Source: Candidatus Obscuribacterales bacterium (GTDB lineage Bacteria; Cyanobacteriota; Vampirovibrionia; Obscuribacterales; Obscuribacteraceae). From it: 64,000 nt of DNA. How positions within the stretch are numbered: the first letter of the stretch is position 1; the number at the start of each line of letters is the position of its first letter. Below, one piece after another: positions 18,292 through 26,962 of the stretch. The stretch is from assembly GCA_019750335.1 (NCBI GenBank), contig JAIEOQ010000003.1, forward strand, positions 434,001 through 498,000, written 5' to 3'. Under the pieces are notes generated by a model that had not been told where the DNA came from, did no database searches, and saw only the letters and a list, made by a program, of their open reading frames with translations. A program made the translations under genes and the position numbers.

Positions 18292-19437
18292 TTAACGGTC
18301 TTTCTTGACATTCTCTTCTTTTACAGAAACTTTGCTTAATGCCTTAATCCGTGAGGAATTAACCCAGCCCGAGTTTACCCAGTACGAAGTCGCCAATCCC
18401 CAAGCTTTAGACCTAAATCGGAGAATTCGAGCAAAAGCTGCATGCAGTACCATAGCCGAATGAGTGTTGCCTGAACCGCGCAGAAAAATAGCAGCAATAA
18501 GACCGTAATAGGGTGCATGACCGAACAGTTCAGCCGGTCCAAAAAGACAGGTCGTCAAAAGAAAGAAACCAGCTACAAGAAAAACAGCTAAACGTGGCAA
18601 AGCACCAAGAAAGATCATTGCTCCAATCAGCACTTCAGTTAGCCCGGCACAAAGGACAAACAGCTCGTTGCCCATACCAAATTGGCTAAAAGAATTCAGA
18701 TAGGGATATGTGCGTAAAAGCTCAAGAGCAAGCTGCGGATGCAAAAGTTTTTCTTCAAAACCTAAGAACATAAATCCTAAGCCGGCAAACAAACGTAAAA
18801 ACAGATGAGCGGAAGAAAGCATCGATTTGCGCGGCAAAGTTTTGCGATTGAAATAAAAATCCAAAGAATAACGATTACGTCCGGCACAAATGAAATATAT
18901 TGCCAGACCGTAAAAGGGGATTAAATCCAAACAGTCATTCACTGTATGTTTGACGAAAGTAAAACCTAAGAGAAAAAGCACGATCCCGGCCGACAGACGT
19001 GTACAGAGCCCCCAAAGTAAGCCAAAACCAGCTAGCATCTCTAAAGGTAAAACCCAAAGCGGACAATGCTCGCAAATAATAAAGTTAGGCGCAAATAGAG
19101 TGCTCGTCATGCTGCAATGAATAAGCTGAAATGAAAAACAGCAGGCAATAAACAAATTAATTGCTGCTTCGTGCTCTTCAGCAAAACGAAAAAGTTTATG
19201 GTTGAAAGGCCAATTAACGAAACGCCTGGACAAACCGACAGTTGTTAGAAGCGCAATCCAGGCAAAGCCAATGGGCAGTAGGTTAGCCAAAGAAAGCTGG
19301 GTAAAAAGCTCCGGTTTTGGCTGTTTTAATATTTCGTCCTGGCTTTTGCCAAGAAACCATTTAACATGAGCCCAGGCTGGACTGCCAAAACAGTACAAGA
19401 ATATGGCCAGCAACCAATTTCGGGCATTTATGCTCAT
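18292..19437 (-). CDS. Polytopic membrane protein, DoxX-like
   Basis: 381 residues with a signal-like N-terminus (NWLLAIFLYCFGSPAWA) and about eight to nine further hydrophobic segments. Two halves each resemble a four-helix DoxX-type unit: one around residues 90-190 (GFGLLWGLCTRLSAGIVLFLLGF) and one around 205-330 (LFLRLFAGLGFMFLGFEEKLLHP and AGLTEVLIGAMIFLGALPRLAV). DoxX proteins are linked to quinone- or sulfur-related redox, but this one cannot be assigned a reaction. The next genes downstream are the 54-residue membrane protein and the desaturase. Confidence 0.65.
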   Translation of the reverse strand: MSINARNWLLAIFLYCFGSPAWAHVKWFLGKSQDEILKQPKPELFTQLSLANLLPIGFAWIALLTTVGLSRRFVNWPFNHKLFRFAEEHEAAINLFIACCFSFQLIHCSMTSTLFAPNFIICEHCPLWVLPLEMLAGFGLLWGLCTRLSAGIVLFLLGFTFVKHTVNDCLDLIPFYGLAIYFICAGRNRYSLDFYFNRKTLPRKSMLSSAHLFLRLFAGLGFMFLGFEEKLLHPQLALELLRTYPYLNSFSQFGMGNELFVLCAGLTEVLIGAMIFLGALPRLAVFLVAGFFLLTTCLFGPAELFGHAPYYGLIAAIFLRGSGNTHSAMVLHAAFARILRFRSKAWGLATSYWVNSGWVNSSRIKALSKVSVKEENVKKDR

Positions 19438-19551
19438 GCTCGGGTTTTCCTACCCCTATACTGCTTACTCTAGGTTATACCCGGAAAACCCCAGTAAATT
19501 ACCTAGAGGGGAACATTCAAAAAGAGCGATAGTCATACTATCCATAAGAAA

Positions 19552-19583
19552 GCCCAGATCGTTCACCAGCCAAGGTGATGGGC
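19552..19583 (+). promoter_or_regulatory. Two-tier hairpin in the leader of the small CxxxxC protein gene
   Basis: Inner stem TCACC/GGTGA (19563-19567 with 19574-19578) closes an AGCCAA loop. Outer stem GCCCA/TGGGC (19552-19556 with 19579-19583) is contiguous on the 3' side and has a 6-nt bulge on the 5' side. It ends 26 nt before the ATG at 19610 and just before an AGG ribosome-binding element. It matches no riboswitch consensus that I know. A structured leader is inference. Confidence 0.4.
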
Positions 19584-19609
19584 TACGCAGCAATGCGAGG
19601 AATAGCAAA

Positions 19610-19804
19610 ATGAATAACCAAGACAAAGACGATTTAATAAGCTTAAAAGCTAATCTTCATTTGGCTTTAGTTGCAAATTCGTCCGAAGAAGCCCCCAGCA
19701 CCAACGATACTGCCCCTGAAACAGATGAATCAGCCGATGAAACGGCTTCCTGCCAAAACGGTGTTTGTGTATTGGCTTGGCGCCCGCGTCGTCTGGCTAG
19801 TTAA
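19610..19804 (+). CDS. 64-residue acidic protein with CxxxxC-W-P-R-R tail
   Basis: Starts at ATG 19610, with GCGAGG about 9 bases upstream. A helical N-terminus (ISLKANLHLALVAN) is followed by a low-complexity acidic Ser/Thr/Glu stretch (about 23-46) and a compact tail SCQNGVCVLAWRPRRLAS with two Cys four residues apart. A longer frame back to 19403 overlaps the divergent gene and has no start support. The tail looks like a ligand-binding or processing motif, but I cannot name the family. Its last 4 bp overlap the convergent TPR gene. Confidence 0.55.
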   Translation: MNNQDKDDLISLKANLHLALVANSSEEAPSTNDTAPETDESADETASCQNGVCVLAWRPRRLAS

Positions 19805-20856
19805 TCACCAGCGGTCTTTTCTTTATCTTCAAAGCGTATATGCCGCGGTAAAGCCGGATTTAATTGGCTAGCCCGCTCGGCATCCGCTTTGGCAAGGATA
19901 TCTTTGCCCATATGATGATAAAGGAAAGCACGCGCTAAATAATAACGAGCGGCAATTGTTTCATCTGGAGCATAAGTAAGCGCATCGTTGATGTCTTCTA
20001 AAGCTTTATCGAACTGGCCAAGCTCTTCATAAGCTTTAGCGCGATGCAAAAAATATTTTGCGGTGTTCGGGTGCATTTGCAACGCTTCACTATAATCCCG
20101 AATTGCTTGTTTGGGATCTTTCAGTTTGGCGTGAGCTTGCCCGCGCTCTAAGTAAGCATCAGCATTATGCGGATCGAGATCGATTGCTTTGTTCAGGTCG
20201 GCAACAGCATCTTCCGGACGTGAAATACCGTTATAAGTAGCACCACGATTGAAATAAGCAGTCGAATATTGTGGTGCCAATTCGATCGCCTTAGTATAGT
20301 CAGCAATCGCTTCTTGATTCTGATTTTGCATGCGACGTACATGCCCGCGTTTGACGAATATGTCAGCATTGCGCGGATCCATACTCAATGACTGTCCATA
20401 ATAAGCAATGGCTTTGTCTGGTTTGCCTAGAGCTTGGTATGAATCACCTTGTTTTTGAAATGCTTCACTTAGCTTAGGATCGATTTTTGCTGCTAATTGA
20501 TAGTCATGAATGGCACTATCATGATCGCCCATTTTTGAATAAGCTGTGCCGCGCCAAAGCAAATATTCAGTATTTTTGGGAGCAAAATTCAAAGCTTCGC
20601 TAAAATCACCGATTGCCAGCTTGTAATTGCGCATGTTGTAAAAACACTGTCCGCGTTTGAAAAAGGCTTTGTCGTTCCCTTGTTCCATGCCGATTGCTTC
20701 ATCAAAAGAGTTAACAGCTCCGTTCCAATCTTGATGAGACATCTGATTGCAACCACGCTCATATGCCGGATTGCCGTAATCAGCAAAAACTGGTAGACCG
20801 ACAATAAACAAAGCAGACAGAGCTGGTCCTATCCATTGACGCGAAATTTTGCTCAT
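19801..20856 (-). CDS. Secreted TPR-repeat protein
   Basis: 351 residues with an N-terminal signal-like segment (IGPALSALFIVGLPVFADYG) followed by about eight tandem TPR units of 34 residues, each with the A-x-x-x-Y/F...A-I/L...L-x-P pattern (for example YTKAIELAPQYSTAYFNRG). Probably a periplasmic or exported protein-interaction scaffold. It starts 2 bp after the stop of the E2-type acyltransferase gene, so the two form an operon. Its end overlaps the small gene at 19610 by 4 bp. Confidence 0.88.
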   Translation of the reverse strand: MSKISRQWIGPALSALFIVGLPVFADYGNPAYERGCNQMSHQDWNGAVNSFDEAIGMEQGNDKAFFKRGQCFYNMRNYKLAIGDFSEALNFAPKNTEYLLWRGTAYSKMGDHDSAIHDYQLAAKIDPKLSEAFQKQGDSYQALGKPDKAIAYYGQSLSMDPRNADIFVKRGHVRRMQNQNQEAIADYTKAIELAPQYSTAYFNRGATYNGISRPEDAVADLNKAIDLDPHNADAYLERGQAHAKLKDPKQAIRDYSEALQMHPNTAKYFLHRAKAYEELGQFDKALEDINDALTYAPDETIAARYYLARAFLYHHMGKDILAKADAERASQLNPALPRHIRFEDKEKTAGD

Positions 20857-20858
20857 GC

Positions 20859-21716
20859 CTAGTTCGCTTCAGCGCTGGTTAGAGTGTTAGACAATCCGGC
20901 TGCAGCCAGACTGATCTCTTCTTGAATATATTTTTCCAGACCGCCTTCAAGCAACGTTTTAATGTCATCAAGAAAACGTGCTGCTGGCGCTCCGTCAATC
21001 AAACGGTGGTCAAAATTCAAAGTCAGGGTCATCATTTTGCGTATTTGGATTTCGCCATCTTTAACTACCGGACGTGCTTCAACCGTCCCGACGCCAAAAG
21101 TTGAGGTTGTGACACAAGGCGGAATCATCGCTGAAAGTCCAAACTTTCCTAAGCTGCTCAGGCCGAAAGTAGCGCCCATGCACTTTAGACGGAAAGAAGG
21201 ATAACGCATACCAAACCATAAAACTATGCGTCTGAGATACCAGGGCATTCCGGTAAAACGATGCTGGAGGTCCAGCTGACAAACTTCTTCAAAATCAGCT
21301 TCAGCATGAGCACGTAACTCTTCAGATATTTGACCGACTGTTTTAGTATCCGGTTTCTGGATTGCACCAAAGAAAAGAGCAGGCTGAGAGCCAATAAAAC
21401 GTTCGACTGTAAAACCAGCGACTACTTCATTAAAAGTGGCAGTTCGTCCGAAAGGCAACATCACAGTACGCGTATCCGGATGGGATTTTTGCGCTATAGA
21501 TATCGCTTTTAACAAAAAGGCTGTGACAGTGGTTTTAGCTCCGTATTTTTTTAGTTGAGCCCGAATTGTTTCTACCCAAGTCATATCAATCTCTAAAAAG
21601 AGATAGGTTGGCACCGCATCTTTACCGACAACTCCAATTAAATCCAAAAGATTCCAACGCGCCCTTGGCAAGTTTTGCTTTGAGAAATTTTTTCCGCGGG
21701 GTGTCTTGTCTGCCAC
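20859..21716 (-). CDS. Stand-alone 2-oxoacid dehydrogenase E2-type acyltransferase domain
   Basis: 285 residues covering only the catalytic domain of the E2/chloramphenicol-acetyltransferase fold. The C-terminal active-site motif FDHRLIDGAPAARFL contains His and Asp at the canonical positions of DHRxxDG. The lipoyl and E1/E3-binding domains that normally precede it are absent, and no E1 or E3 genes are nearby, so it is unlikely to serve a pyruvate dehydrogenase complex. It may acylate another CoA-dependent substrate. The GTG start at 21716 is supported by AGGAG 8 bases upstream. Operon with the TPR gene downstream. Confidence 0.85.
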   Translation of the reverse strand: MADKTPRGKNFSKQNLPRARWNLLDLIGVVGKDAVPTYLFLEIDMTWVETIRAQLKKYGAKTTVTAFLLKAISIAQKSHPDTRTVMLPFGRTATFNEVVAGFTVERFIGSQPALFFGAIQKPDTKTVGQISEELRAHAEADFEEVCQLDLQHRFTGMPWYLRRIVLWFGMRYPSFRLKCMGATFGLSSLGKFGLSAMIPPCVTTSTFGVGTVEARPVVKDGEIQIRKMMTLTLNFDHRLIDGAPAARFLDDIKTLLEGGLEKYIQEEISLAAAGLSNTLTSAEAN

Positions 21717-21824
21717 AGTGAATGCTCCTGAACTTATCTCTGAGATGCCAATGTCAATTTTGACCTGCTCTTACCTGGTTTACAAGTGGTTTGAGTTAAA
21801 CCTAAAGACCGAGGCTGTCAATAA

Positions 21825-21859
21825 AAGTGCCCTCACGCATACTTGCTGAAAAGGCACTT
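21825..21859 (-). terminator. Possible terminator downstream of the 308-residue gene
   Basis: AAGTGCC (21825-21831) pairs with GGCACTT (21853-21859) around a 21-nt loop. Read leftwards, the 3' arm is followed by a short T-rich run (TTTTATTG). The loop is long for an intrinsic terminator, so this is tentative. The location 38 bp past the stop of the gene at 21897 fits. Confidence 0.35.
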
Positions 21860-21896
21860 ATATATATTGTATCCGGCTTAATCTTTTTCGGACGGT

Positions 21897-22823
21897 TTAA
21901 TTGGGGCAAGAGCCTAATTTTTTGCCAGTTTGCAGACGATGTTTTTTAAGATAAAGCTTGGCCCCGTCTGCCAATAAATCTTTATGCATCCGCCCGGAGG
22001 TATGAAAATATGCCTGTGAGATGGATTGATCCAGAATATGGGTGCTCAATAAATCAAGCGCCTTTTCTCGATCTCCGCCCCCTTCCAGGTAGATTAAACG
22101 CTGTCCTTCGCCTTTTTGTTTGAGTAACAGTTGGAAATATTGGCAAGTTCGTTCTTCCTGCCTGGCCATATGACCGCCGGAAACAACAACATGAAGCAAA
22201 TGCCATTTTTTTGGACCTAATTTTTGGCGCCAAATTTGGATTTGGCCATCGAGAGAAGCAAGCTCCAAAGCACAAGCATCATCGGCATTTAAAAGAGACA
22301 GAGTCGACACCTTATTAATGAATTGTCCTAACTTTTCAGGGTTTATTTGGCGTCCATTCAGAAGCTCACTCAAATAAGCAATAGAGTAAGAGACGATTTG
22401 TTCCTGTCGCTTAAGCAAAAGTGGGGACAGATTCAGCTCCGACATGCCGGCTTGAATCTTGCCCGCCAACTCTTTTAAGTTTGTCAGTTTACGCTCTAAA
22501 GCTTGATCGAAAGCTGATTCTTTTTCTTTATATGGCGCAAGAGCTACAAAAATGGCTAAAGGCAGATGATCGATCTCTTTTAAGCGATTCCATGCTTGCG
22601 GAACATAAGAAACTGTCTCTTCCTCTCCTTCATTAAGCAAAGTAGCTTTGCCGTCGGACAAAAGAATTACTGGCCCCAACTTGGAAGCGATAGCTTTTTT
22701 TGCCTCGCTATAAAGTGAGTGAAATTCTTCGTTCACTTTACCTAAAGTTGAAATCGTATCTGCAGCTCGAGCCTGGTTGATAAACAAGCTTGAAAGAAAG
22801 ACCGCCAACAGTAAAACTTTCAT
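21897..22823 (-). CDS. Secreted protein of unknown function
   Basis: About 308 residues from ATG 22823, chosen because GGAGG lies 7 bases upstream. A clean Sec signal peptide (MKVLLLAVFLSSLFINQARA, then ADT) leads to a mostly helical mature chain. A central part (HLLHVVVSGGHMARQEERTCQYFQ) and a C-terminal part (RLIYLEGGGDREKALDLL) carry small Gly-rich turns. A single frame runs without interruption. I recognise no family. Monocistronic as far as can be seen. Confidence 0.7.
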   Translation of the reverse strand: MKVLLLAVFLSSLFINQARAADTISTLGKVNEEFHSLYSEAKKAIASKLGPVILLSDGKATLLNEGEEETVSYVPQAWNRLKEIDHLPLAIFVALAPYKEKESAFDQALERKLTNLKELAGKIQAGMSELNLSPLLLKRQEQIVSYSIAYLSELLNGRQINPEKLGQFINKVSTLSLLNADDACALELASLDGQIQIWRQKLGPKKWHLLHVVVSGGHMARQEERTCQYFQLLLKQKGEGQRLIYLEGGGDREKALDLLSTHILDQSISQAYFHTSGRMHKDLLADGAKLYLKKHRLQTGKKLGSCPN

Positions 22824-22901
22824 CCCCACGCCTCCAAAAGAAGGATTGAGAATTTATATCATGGCAGCCAAGGACTTTAATGAACCCAAAGCAAGAAAGC
22901 T

Positions 22902-23240
22902 TTAGGCGCTGGTTAAACAAGCCGCAGCAAAAGTACCGTCAAATTCAAGCAATAACTCGTCCACTACCTCTTGGCGCCGAGTCAGGCTCATTCTCGGTAA
23001 ATAGTGAACGATCACACTGACGATACCGGGACTATGTCGAGTCCAATAATCGTAACTTACATGTTCTTCAATGGCAGAAAGCAAATTATCTGTGTGATCG
23101 AGATCAAGAAGCTCGATATTGCCTTCATGATAAGAGATGATTGCATACATCCCGGGCTCTTCTCTTATTGTTTCAAGACGGCTGAACGGTCCTTCAAATT
23201 CGTATCTTCCAAGCAAAATACCCATCTGCGTATTCCTCAT
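22902..23240 (-). CDS. Conserved-looking hypothetical protein, about 110 residues
   Basis: Soluble and acidic, with GRYEFEGPF near the start, then PGMYAIISYHEGNIELLDLDHTD and SYDYWTRHSPGIVSVIVHY. The alternation of strands and short helices suggests a small alpha/beta domain. A second ATG at 23225 (MGILLGRY) has AGGAA 7 bases upstream and may be the true start. No signal peptide. I do not recognise the family with confidence. Confidence 0.6.
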   Translation of the reverse strand: MRNTQMGILLGRYEFEGPFSRLETIREEPGMYAIISYHEGNIELLDLDHTDNLLSAIEEHVSYDYWTRHSPGIVSVIVHYLPRMSLTRRQEVVDELLLEFDGTFAAACLTSA

Positions 23241-23388
23241 ATTCGGAAGTCACCATATACGGTAGCAATGCTCTTGCCTAGCAATTAGTTTGCTACAAGA
23301 GTTATGGTGACAGCTGTAACACCAAGAAAGGGTTAAGACCGAATCCGGAGATTTTCAAGAAGCATGTCTAAAAGAGCGAAGGAATATA

Positions 23389-24900
23389 ATGATTAGCAGA
23401 TCTCCTTTATTAGGTAGCTACGTGAATCGAAATAGACTTTTCAAATCAGCCGGCGTTTTTCTGCTTTTAGCTTTTACTCTACCTGTTTTTGCTAAAGACA
23501 CCCCAGGCTCCTCTTGGCAGGAAATGCTGGAACGAGGCGATAAAGAGCTCAGTCTGCAAAAGTTCACGCCAGCCGAAAGTTGGTTCAGGCAGGCCCTGGC
23601 ATCAATCAAAAAATCAGCTCACAGCACCGATGATCTTGTGAAATGTATGGAGCGAGTCGCTGCTGTTCTTGCTTTAGAAGAAAAAACCGAAGAAGCAATC
23701 GCTATTTATCGCCATTCGCTTAGTTTGCTTGAACAAAAATACGGTAATAACAGCCCGAAGATAGTGCCAACCTTATTTTCCTTGGGATCTATTTATGAGT
23801 CGGAAGGAGATCCGACTTTAGCGATGAAGCTTTATCAAAGAGCTCTGGCAATTAACGAAAAGAATTACGGTCCATTCAGTCCGGTTGTAGCGGACAATTT
23901 GCATTATTTAGGTCGCAGCACCCAGCATTCAGGTGATACTGCCGGAGCCGAAAAACACTACAAAAAATCATTGACAATACTGATGCAGCAACCGGATCTC
24001 AAGACAAGCAAACACTTGGAAGATCTGTTGAACGATTATGGTGATTTGCTGAGAAAACAAGATAGTTCTGACGATAATTTAGTTTCGGATTTTCAAAATG
24101 AGTTTTTAAAAGGACATGTCGGTGTTCACAACCCGGCAGATACAGTAAACCAACCGGCAAGCCCACCATTGTCAGCCTGGCAAAAAGAAATAACTGCCAA
24201 ATCAACTGCAGCCAACAACCAACAATTGAACTTGGAACAACAAGTAATAAACAGAGCTTTTAAAGAACCTCTCAGTTCAGCTAGCCTGGCGCCGGCTTAT
24301 GACACTATGTCTAGTATCTTACGCCAGCAACCGGCTAACAAAGAGGAGGAGGCTCGCTATGAGCGAATGATCGCCATTGACGTTAAAGCCTTGGGCCCGA
24401 ATCATCCGACTGTCGGGGACGATCTTTACGGACTGGTTCTGGTCTATATCTCTCAACAGCGTTATGCTGAAGCCGAACCTCTATTGATACGTGTTTTATC
24501 CATTTATCAATCAGCCTACGGCGATGATAGCGCCTTGGTCAAAACAGTACAGTCAACTCTAGCTTCAGTTTGCAACAAACTCGGTAATCAGAATAAAGCA
24601 GCAGCACTTTACAATGACGCGCTTACTCAAGGTCAGATTGCCGTTGATCCAAACAAACTGTCAACAGCAAAAACATTGAACGAACTCGGCTTTCTCTATT
24701 ATTCCCAAGGAAAGCTCGAAGATGCTTGCACTGTCTATGATTGGGCTTTAGCCAGCACCGAGGCCGCTGCCGGAAAAAACAGTCCCTTGGTGGCAGCCTG
24801 TTTGAGTGACTATGCCGACGTATTGAATAAATTAGGCCGTACAGCTCAAGCCGATGAAATGCGTAAGCGCGCTACAACCATAACCGCCGGACAAAAATAA
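23389..24900 (+). CDS. Secreted kinesin-light-chain-type TPR protein
   Basis: 503 residues. An N-terminal signal segment (SAGVFLLLAFTLPVFAKD) is followed by two blocks of TPR repeats: about 40-225 and 315-495. The repeats are 42-residue TPR_10/TPR_12 type, with the recurrent LxLxExxYGxxSPxV pattern (LLEQKYGNNSPKIVPTL, AINEKNYGPFSPVVADN, LSIYQSAYGDDSALVKT). Likely a periplasmic protein-interaction scaffold. AAGGA lies 6 bases before the ATG. A low-complexity linker (about 225-300) separates the blocks. Confidence 0.88.
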   Translation: MISRSPLLGSYVNRNRLFKSAGVFLLLAFTLPVFAKDTPGSSWQEMLERGDKELSLQKFTPAESWFRQALASIKKSAHSTDDLVKCMERVAAVLALEEKTEEAIAIYRHSLSLLEQKYGNNSPKIVPTLFSLGSIYESEGDPTLAMKLYQRALAINEKNYGPFSPVVADNLHYLGRSTQHSGDTAGAEKHYKKSLTILMQQPDLKTSKHLEDLLNDYGDLLRKQDSSDDNLVSDFQNEFLKGHVGVHNPADTVNQPASPPLSAWQKEITAKSTAANNQQLNLEQQVINRAFKEPLSSASLAPAYDTMSSILRQQPANKEEEARYERMIAIDVKALGPNHPTVGDDLYGLVLVYISQQRYAEAEPLLIRVLSIYQSAYGDDSALVKTVQSTLASVCNKLGNQNKAAALYNDALTQGQIAVDPNKLSTAKTLNELGFLYYSQGKLEDACTVYDWALASTEAAAGKNSPLVAACLSDYADVLNKLGRTAQADEMRKRATTITAGQK

Positions 24901-24916
24901 AACAGCGAGCAAAAAC

Positions 24917-25354
24917 CTAACGTTGTAAATCGACAAAACCGTTTAAGTTATAGGGTACCGGCGAGCCGTTATAAGGTGCAATTGAAAAGCCGCCGTTGCT
25001 TGATAAATCCGGTTCGTCAGGAACCCAGTCTCTAAGTAAAGTCGGAATTTTACCGAATTTGTCTTCGTAAGCTTGAGTTCCTTCTCGATCCTCATCCAAT
25101 CTGTTTTTATCACGTTCAAAAACAGTCAGACCTTCCCCCCGATCGCGATCAAGATCAGCGCGATAGATTCTGCCATCACTTCTTTTTTTATAGGGCAGTT
25201 CACCATAAGTTTGTTTCTCGAAATTAGCGCCGTGAAAAGATTCCGGATTAAACTCCGAGCCGTCAAATGAATCCTCATCGGCAAATGCAACCGATTGCAT
25301 TGTCGTGAAAATCGACAAACAGGAAAATAAAAAAGCTGAAGATCGATAGCTCAT
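24917..25354 (-). CDS. Small secreted acidic protein of unknown function
   Basis: 145 residues with a signal peptide (SAFLFSCLSIFTTMQSVAFA, then DED). The mature part is very rich in Asp, Arg and Tyr (DGRIYRADLDRDRGEG, ERDKNRLDEDREG) and ends with Pro/Asn-rich segments (APYNGSPVPYNLNGF). No domain recognised. Converges with the TPR gene at 23389 and is divergent from the efflux operon at 25389, with only 34 bp between, so regulatory sequences of the two must overlap. Confidence 0.62.
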   Translation of the reverse strand: MSYRSSAFLFSCLSIFTTMQSVAFADEDSFDGSEFNPESFHGANFEKQTYGELPYKKRSDGRIYRADLDRDRGEGLTVFERDKNRLDEDREGTQAYEDKFGKIPTLLRDWVPDEPDLSSNGGFSIAPYNGSPVPYNLNGFVDLQR

Positions 25355-25388
25355 AGAATGCCAAAATCGAACTGATGAAACCGCTCAA

Positions 25389-26957
25389 ATGGTATCATTA
25401 CCGATGGCGCCAGGGCAAACGAGTCTTTTCAAGAGAATGACCTTTCACAAAGCTCAAGCAGGCATCTTACTGATCTTATTAAGTTGCAGCACTGTATGCG
25501 GCGGTTTTGTGCAAAAGGCGTTGGCCGCCGGGCGCGAGATCAATATTCCTGATGCGCAATTTCAACCGATTAAGCCACCAAAAGTAGTTACTTTGCAAGA
25601 AGCAGTGGCAATTGCTTTACGCAATTATCCTTCAATCGCTAACCGGCGTTACAAATTACGCGCTGCCCTGGCCAATGTCACACTGGCCAAAACTCAGTAT
25701 TTACCTAATTTGAACTGGGATATTCAAGAGTCGGGTGTTACCGGCAACCGCGTTGCCAGCGTCGTCATGAACAATGTCTCCGGCTTTGATACGGTACCTG
25801 TAGACTCCGGACCTTCGGCGACCTCCTCCAGCATGAAACCAATCATGAACAACCTGCAGGGTCTCAACTTAAATTGGTTGATTGTTGATGGTGGTCTTAG
25901 GCATGCCAATGATGATTTTGCTTACGCTGACGCCCGCGTAGCCAGAGCCGATGTGCGCTTGACCATGCTTGATGTGGCTTTTGATACGGCTGAAGCTTTT
26001 TTGAAAGCCGTAGCCGCCAAACAAATCATTCGTTCAGCCCAAGCAGCACTTGATCGTATGGAAGCTTCAGATTTAACATCAAGAACTCTTGTTGCCAAAG
26101 GACTAAGACCGGGCGCTGATGCTGCCGGTTGGGATTTTGATGTGGCTAGAGCTAAGATCAAAGTGATTAAGGCAGACAAAGATATCAAACTGGCTTTAGT
26201 TGATCTGGCTGAAAAAATGGGCATTGCCAGCACCGATATCGACGTTTCATCGGGTCCTTTGGTTTACAGCCCGATTGAAATAAAACCTTTTGGCCCATTC
26301 GATCTAACTTCACATCCTTTGGCCATATATAAGAACGCTGAAGTTGAAAGATGGAAAGCAAAAGTCAAAGTGCTTGATGTAGCTTATCGTCCACACGTTT
26401 GGCTCAACTCAAGTTTATGGGGCAAAGGCAGCGGTGAGCCCGGCAGTATCAACCCGATTCGCTCGGTTGCCGGTGGTGTTTTACCCCAAGTTTTCAATTA
26501 TATGGTCGGTGTTTCTCTTAGCTTTCCAGTGATGGAATACTTTCCTTTGAAAGCAGAAAAAGGTATGGCTTTCAACAATGGGCGAGCCGCTAAAGCCAAT
26601 TACGATCTAGCAATGCAGATTTTAGAGAAGAAAGACGCTCGAGCAAGAATTCTTTTGGAAGAAGCACGTAAAGTAGCCGAACAAACTCCGCTTTTAGTGC
26701 AAGCCGCTAAAGTCAAAGAGATAAAGACTTTAAAGCGTTATCGAACCGGTTTGGTAAATATGGTTGTCGTTGCTGAAGCGGAACGGGCCTTAGCTGAGGC
26801 CGAAGTGGAAGATGCTTTAGCTCAAATAGAAGTTTGGCATTCAATTCTTTCTTTAGCTTATGTAAAAGGTGACCTCAAACCTTTTATACAGTTGGTTTCT
26901 ATTGCCGATGGCAACCGACCGTTAGACTTAAGCCCCGGCTCAGTTAATCGAAGGTAG
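25389..26957 (+). CDS. TolC-family outer membrane efflux protein
   Basis: 522 residues; export signal around 20-47 (GILLILLSCSTVCGGFVQKALA). The mature protein has the TolC/OEP duplication: VVTLQEAVAIALRNYPSI opens the first repeat, LAKTQYLPNLNWD the first beta segment, and IAVAEAERALAEAEVEDALAQIE-type coiled-coil helices the second. It forms the outer-membrane channel for the RND pump encoded next. The ATG at 25389 is the first in frame; ATG 25437 (MTFHKAQ) would give a more typical signal peptide. First gene of a four-gene operon; gap to the RND gene 5 bp. Confidence 0.9.
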   Translation: MVSLPMAPGQTSLFKRMTFHKAQAGILLILLSCSTVCGGFVQKALAAGREINIPDAQFQPIKPPKVVTLQEAVAIALRNYPSIANRRYKLRAALANVTLAKTQYLPNLNWDIQESGVTGNRVASVVMNNVSGFDTVPVDSGPSATSSSMKPIMNNLQGLNLNWLIVDGGLRHANDDFAYADARVARADVRLTMLDVAFDTAEAFLKAVAAKQIIRSAQAALDRMEASDLTSRTLVAKGLRPGADAAGWDFDVARAKIKVIKADKDIKLALVDLAEKMGIASTDIDVSSGPLVYSPIEIKPFGPFDLTSHPLAIYKNAEVERWKAKVKVLDVAYRPHVWLNSSLWGKGSGEPGSINPIRSVAGGVLPQVFNYMVGVSLSFPVMEYFPLKAEKGMAFNNGRAAKANYDLAMQILEKKDARARILLEEARKVAEQTPLLVQAAKVKEIKTLKRYRTGLVNMVVVAEAERALAEAEVEDALAQIEVWHSILSLAYVKGDLKPFIQLVSIADGNRPLDLSPGSVNRR

Positions 26958-26962
26958 CATTT

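Noticed and set aside
19403-19609. N-terminal extension of the 64-residue CxxxxC protein back to 19403
   Set aside because: The extension overlaps the divergent DoxX-like gene, covers the leader hairpin and has no start support.
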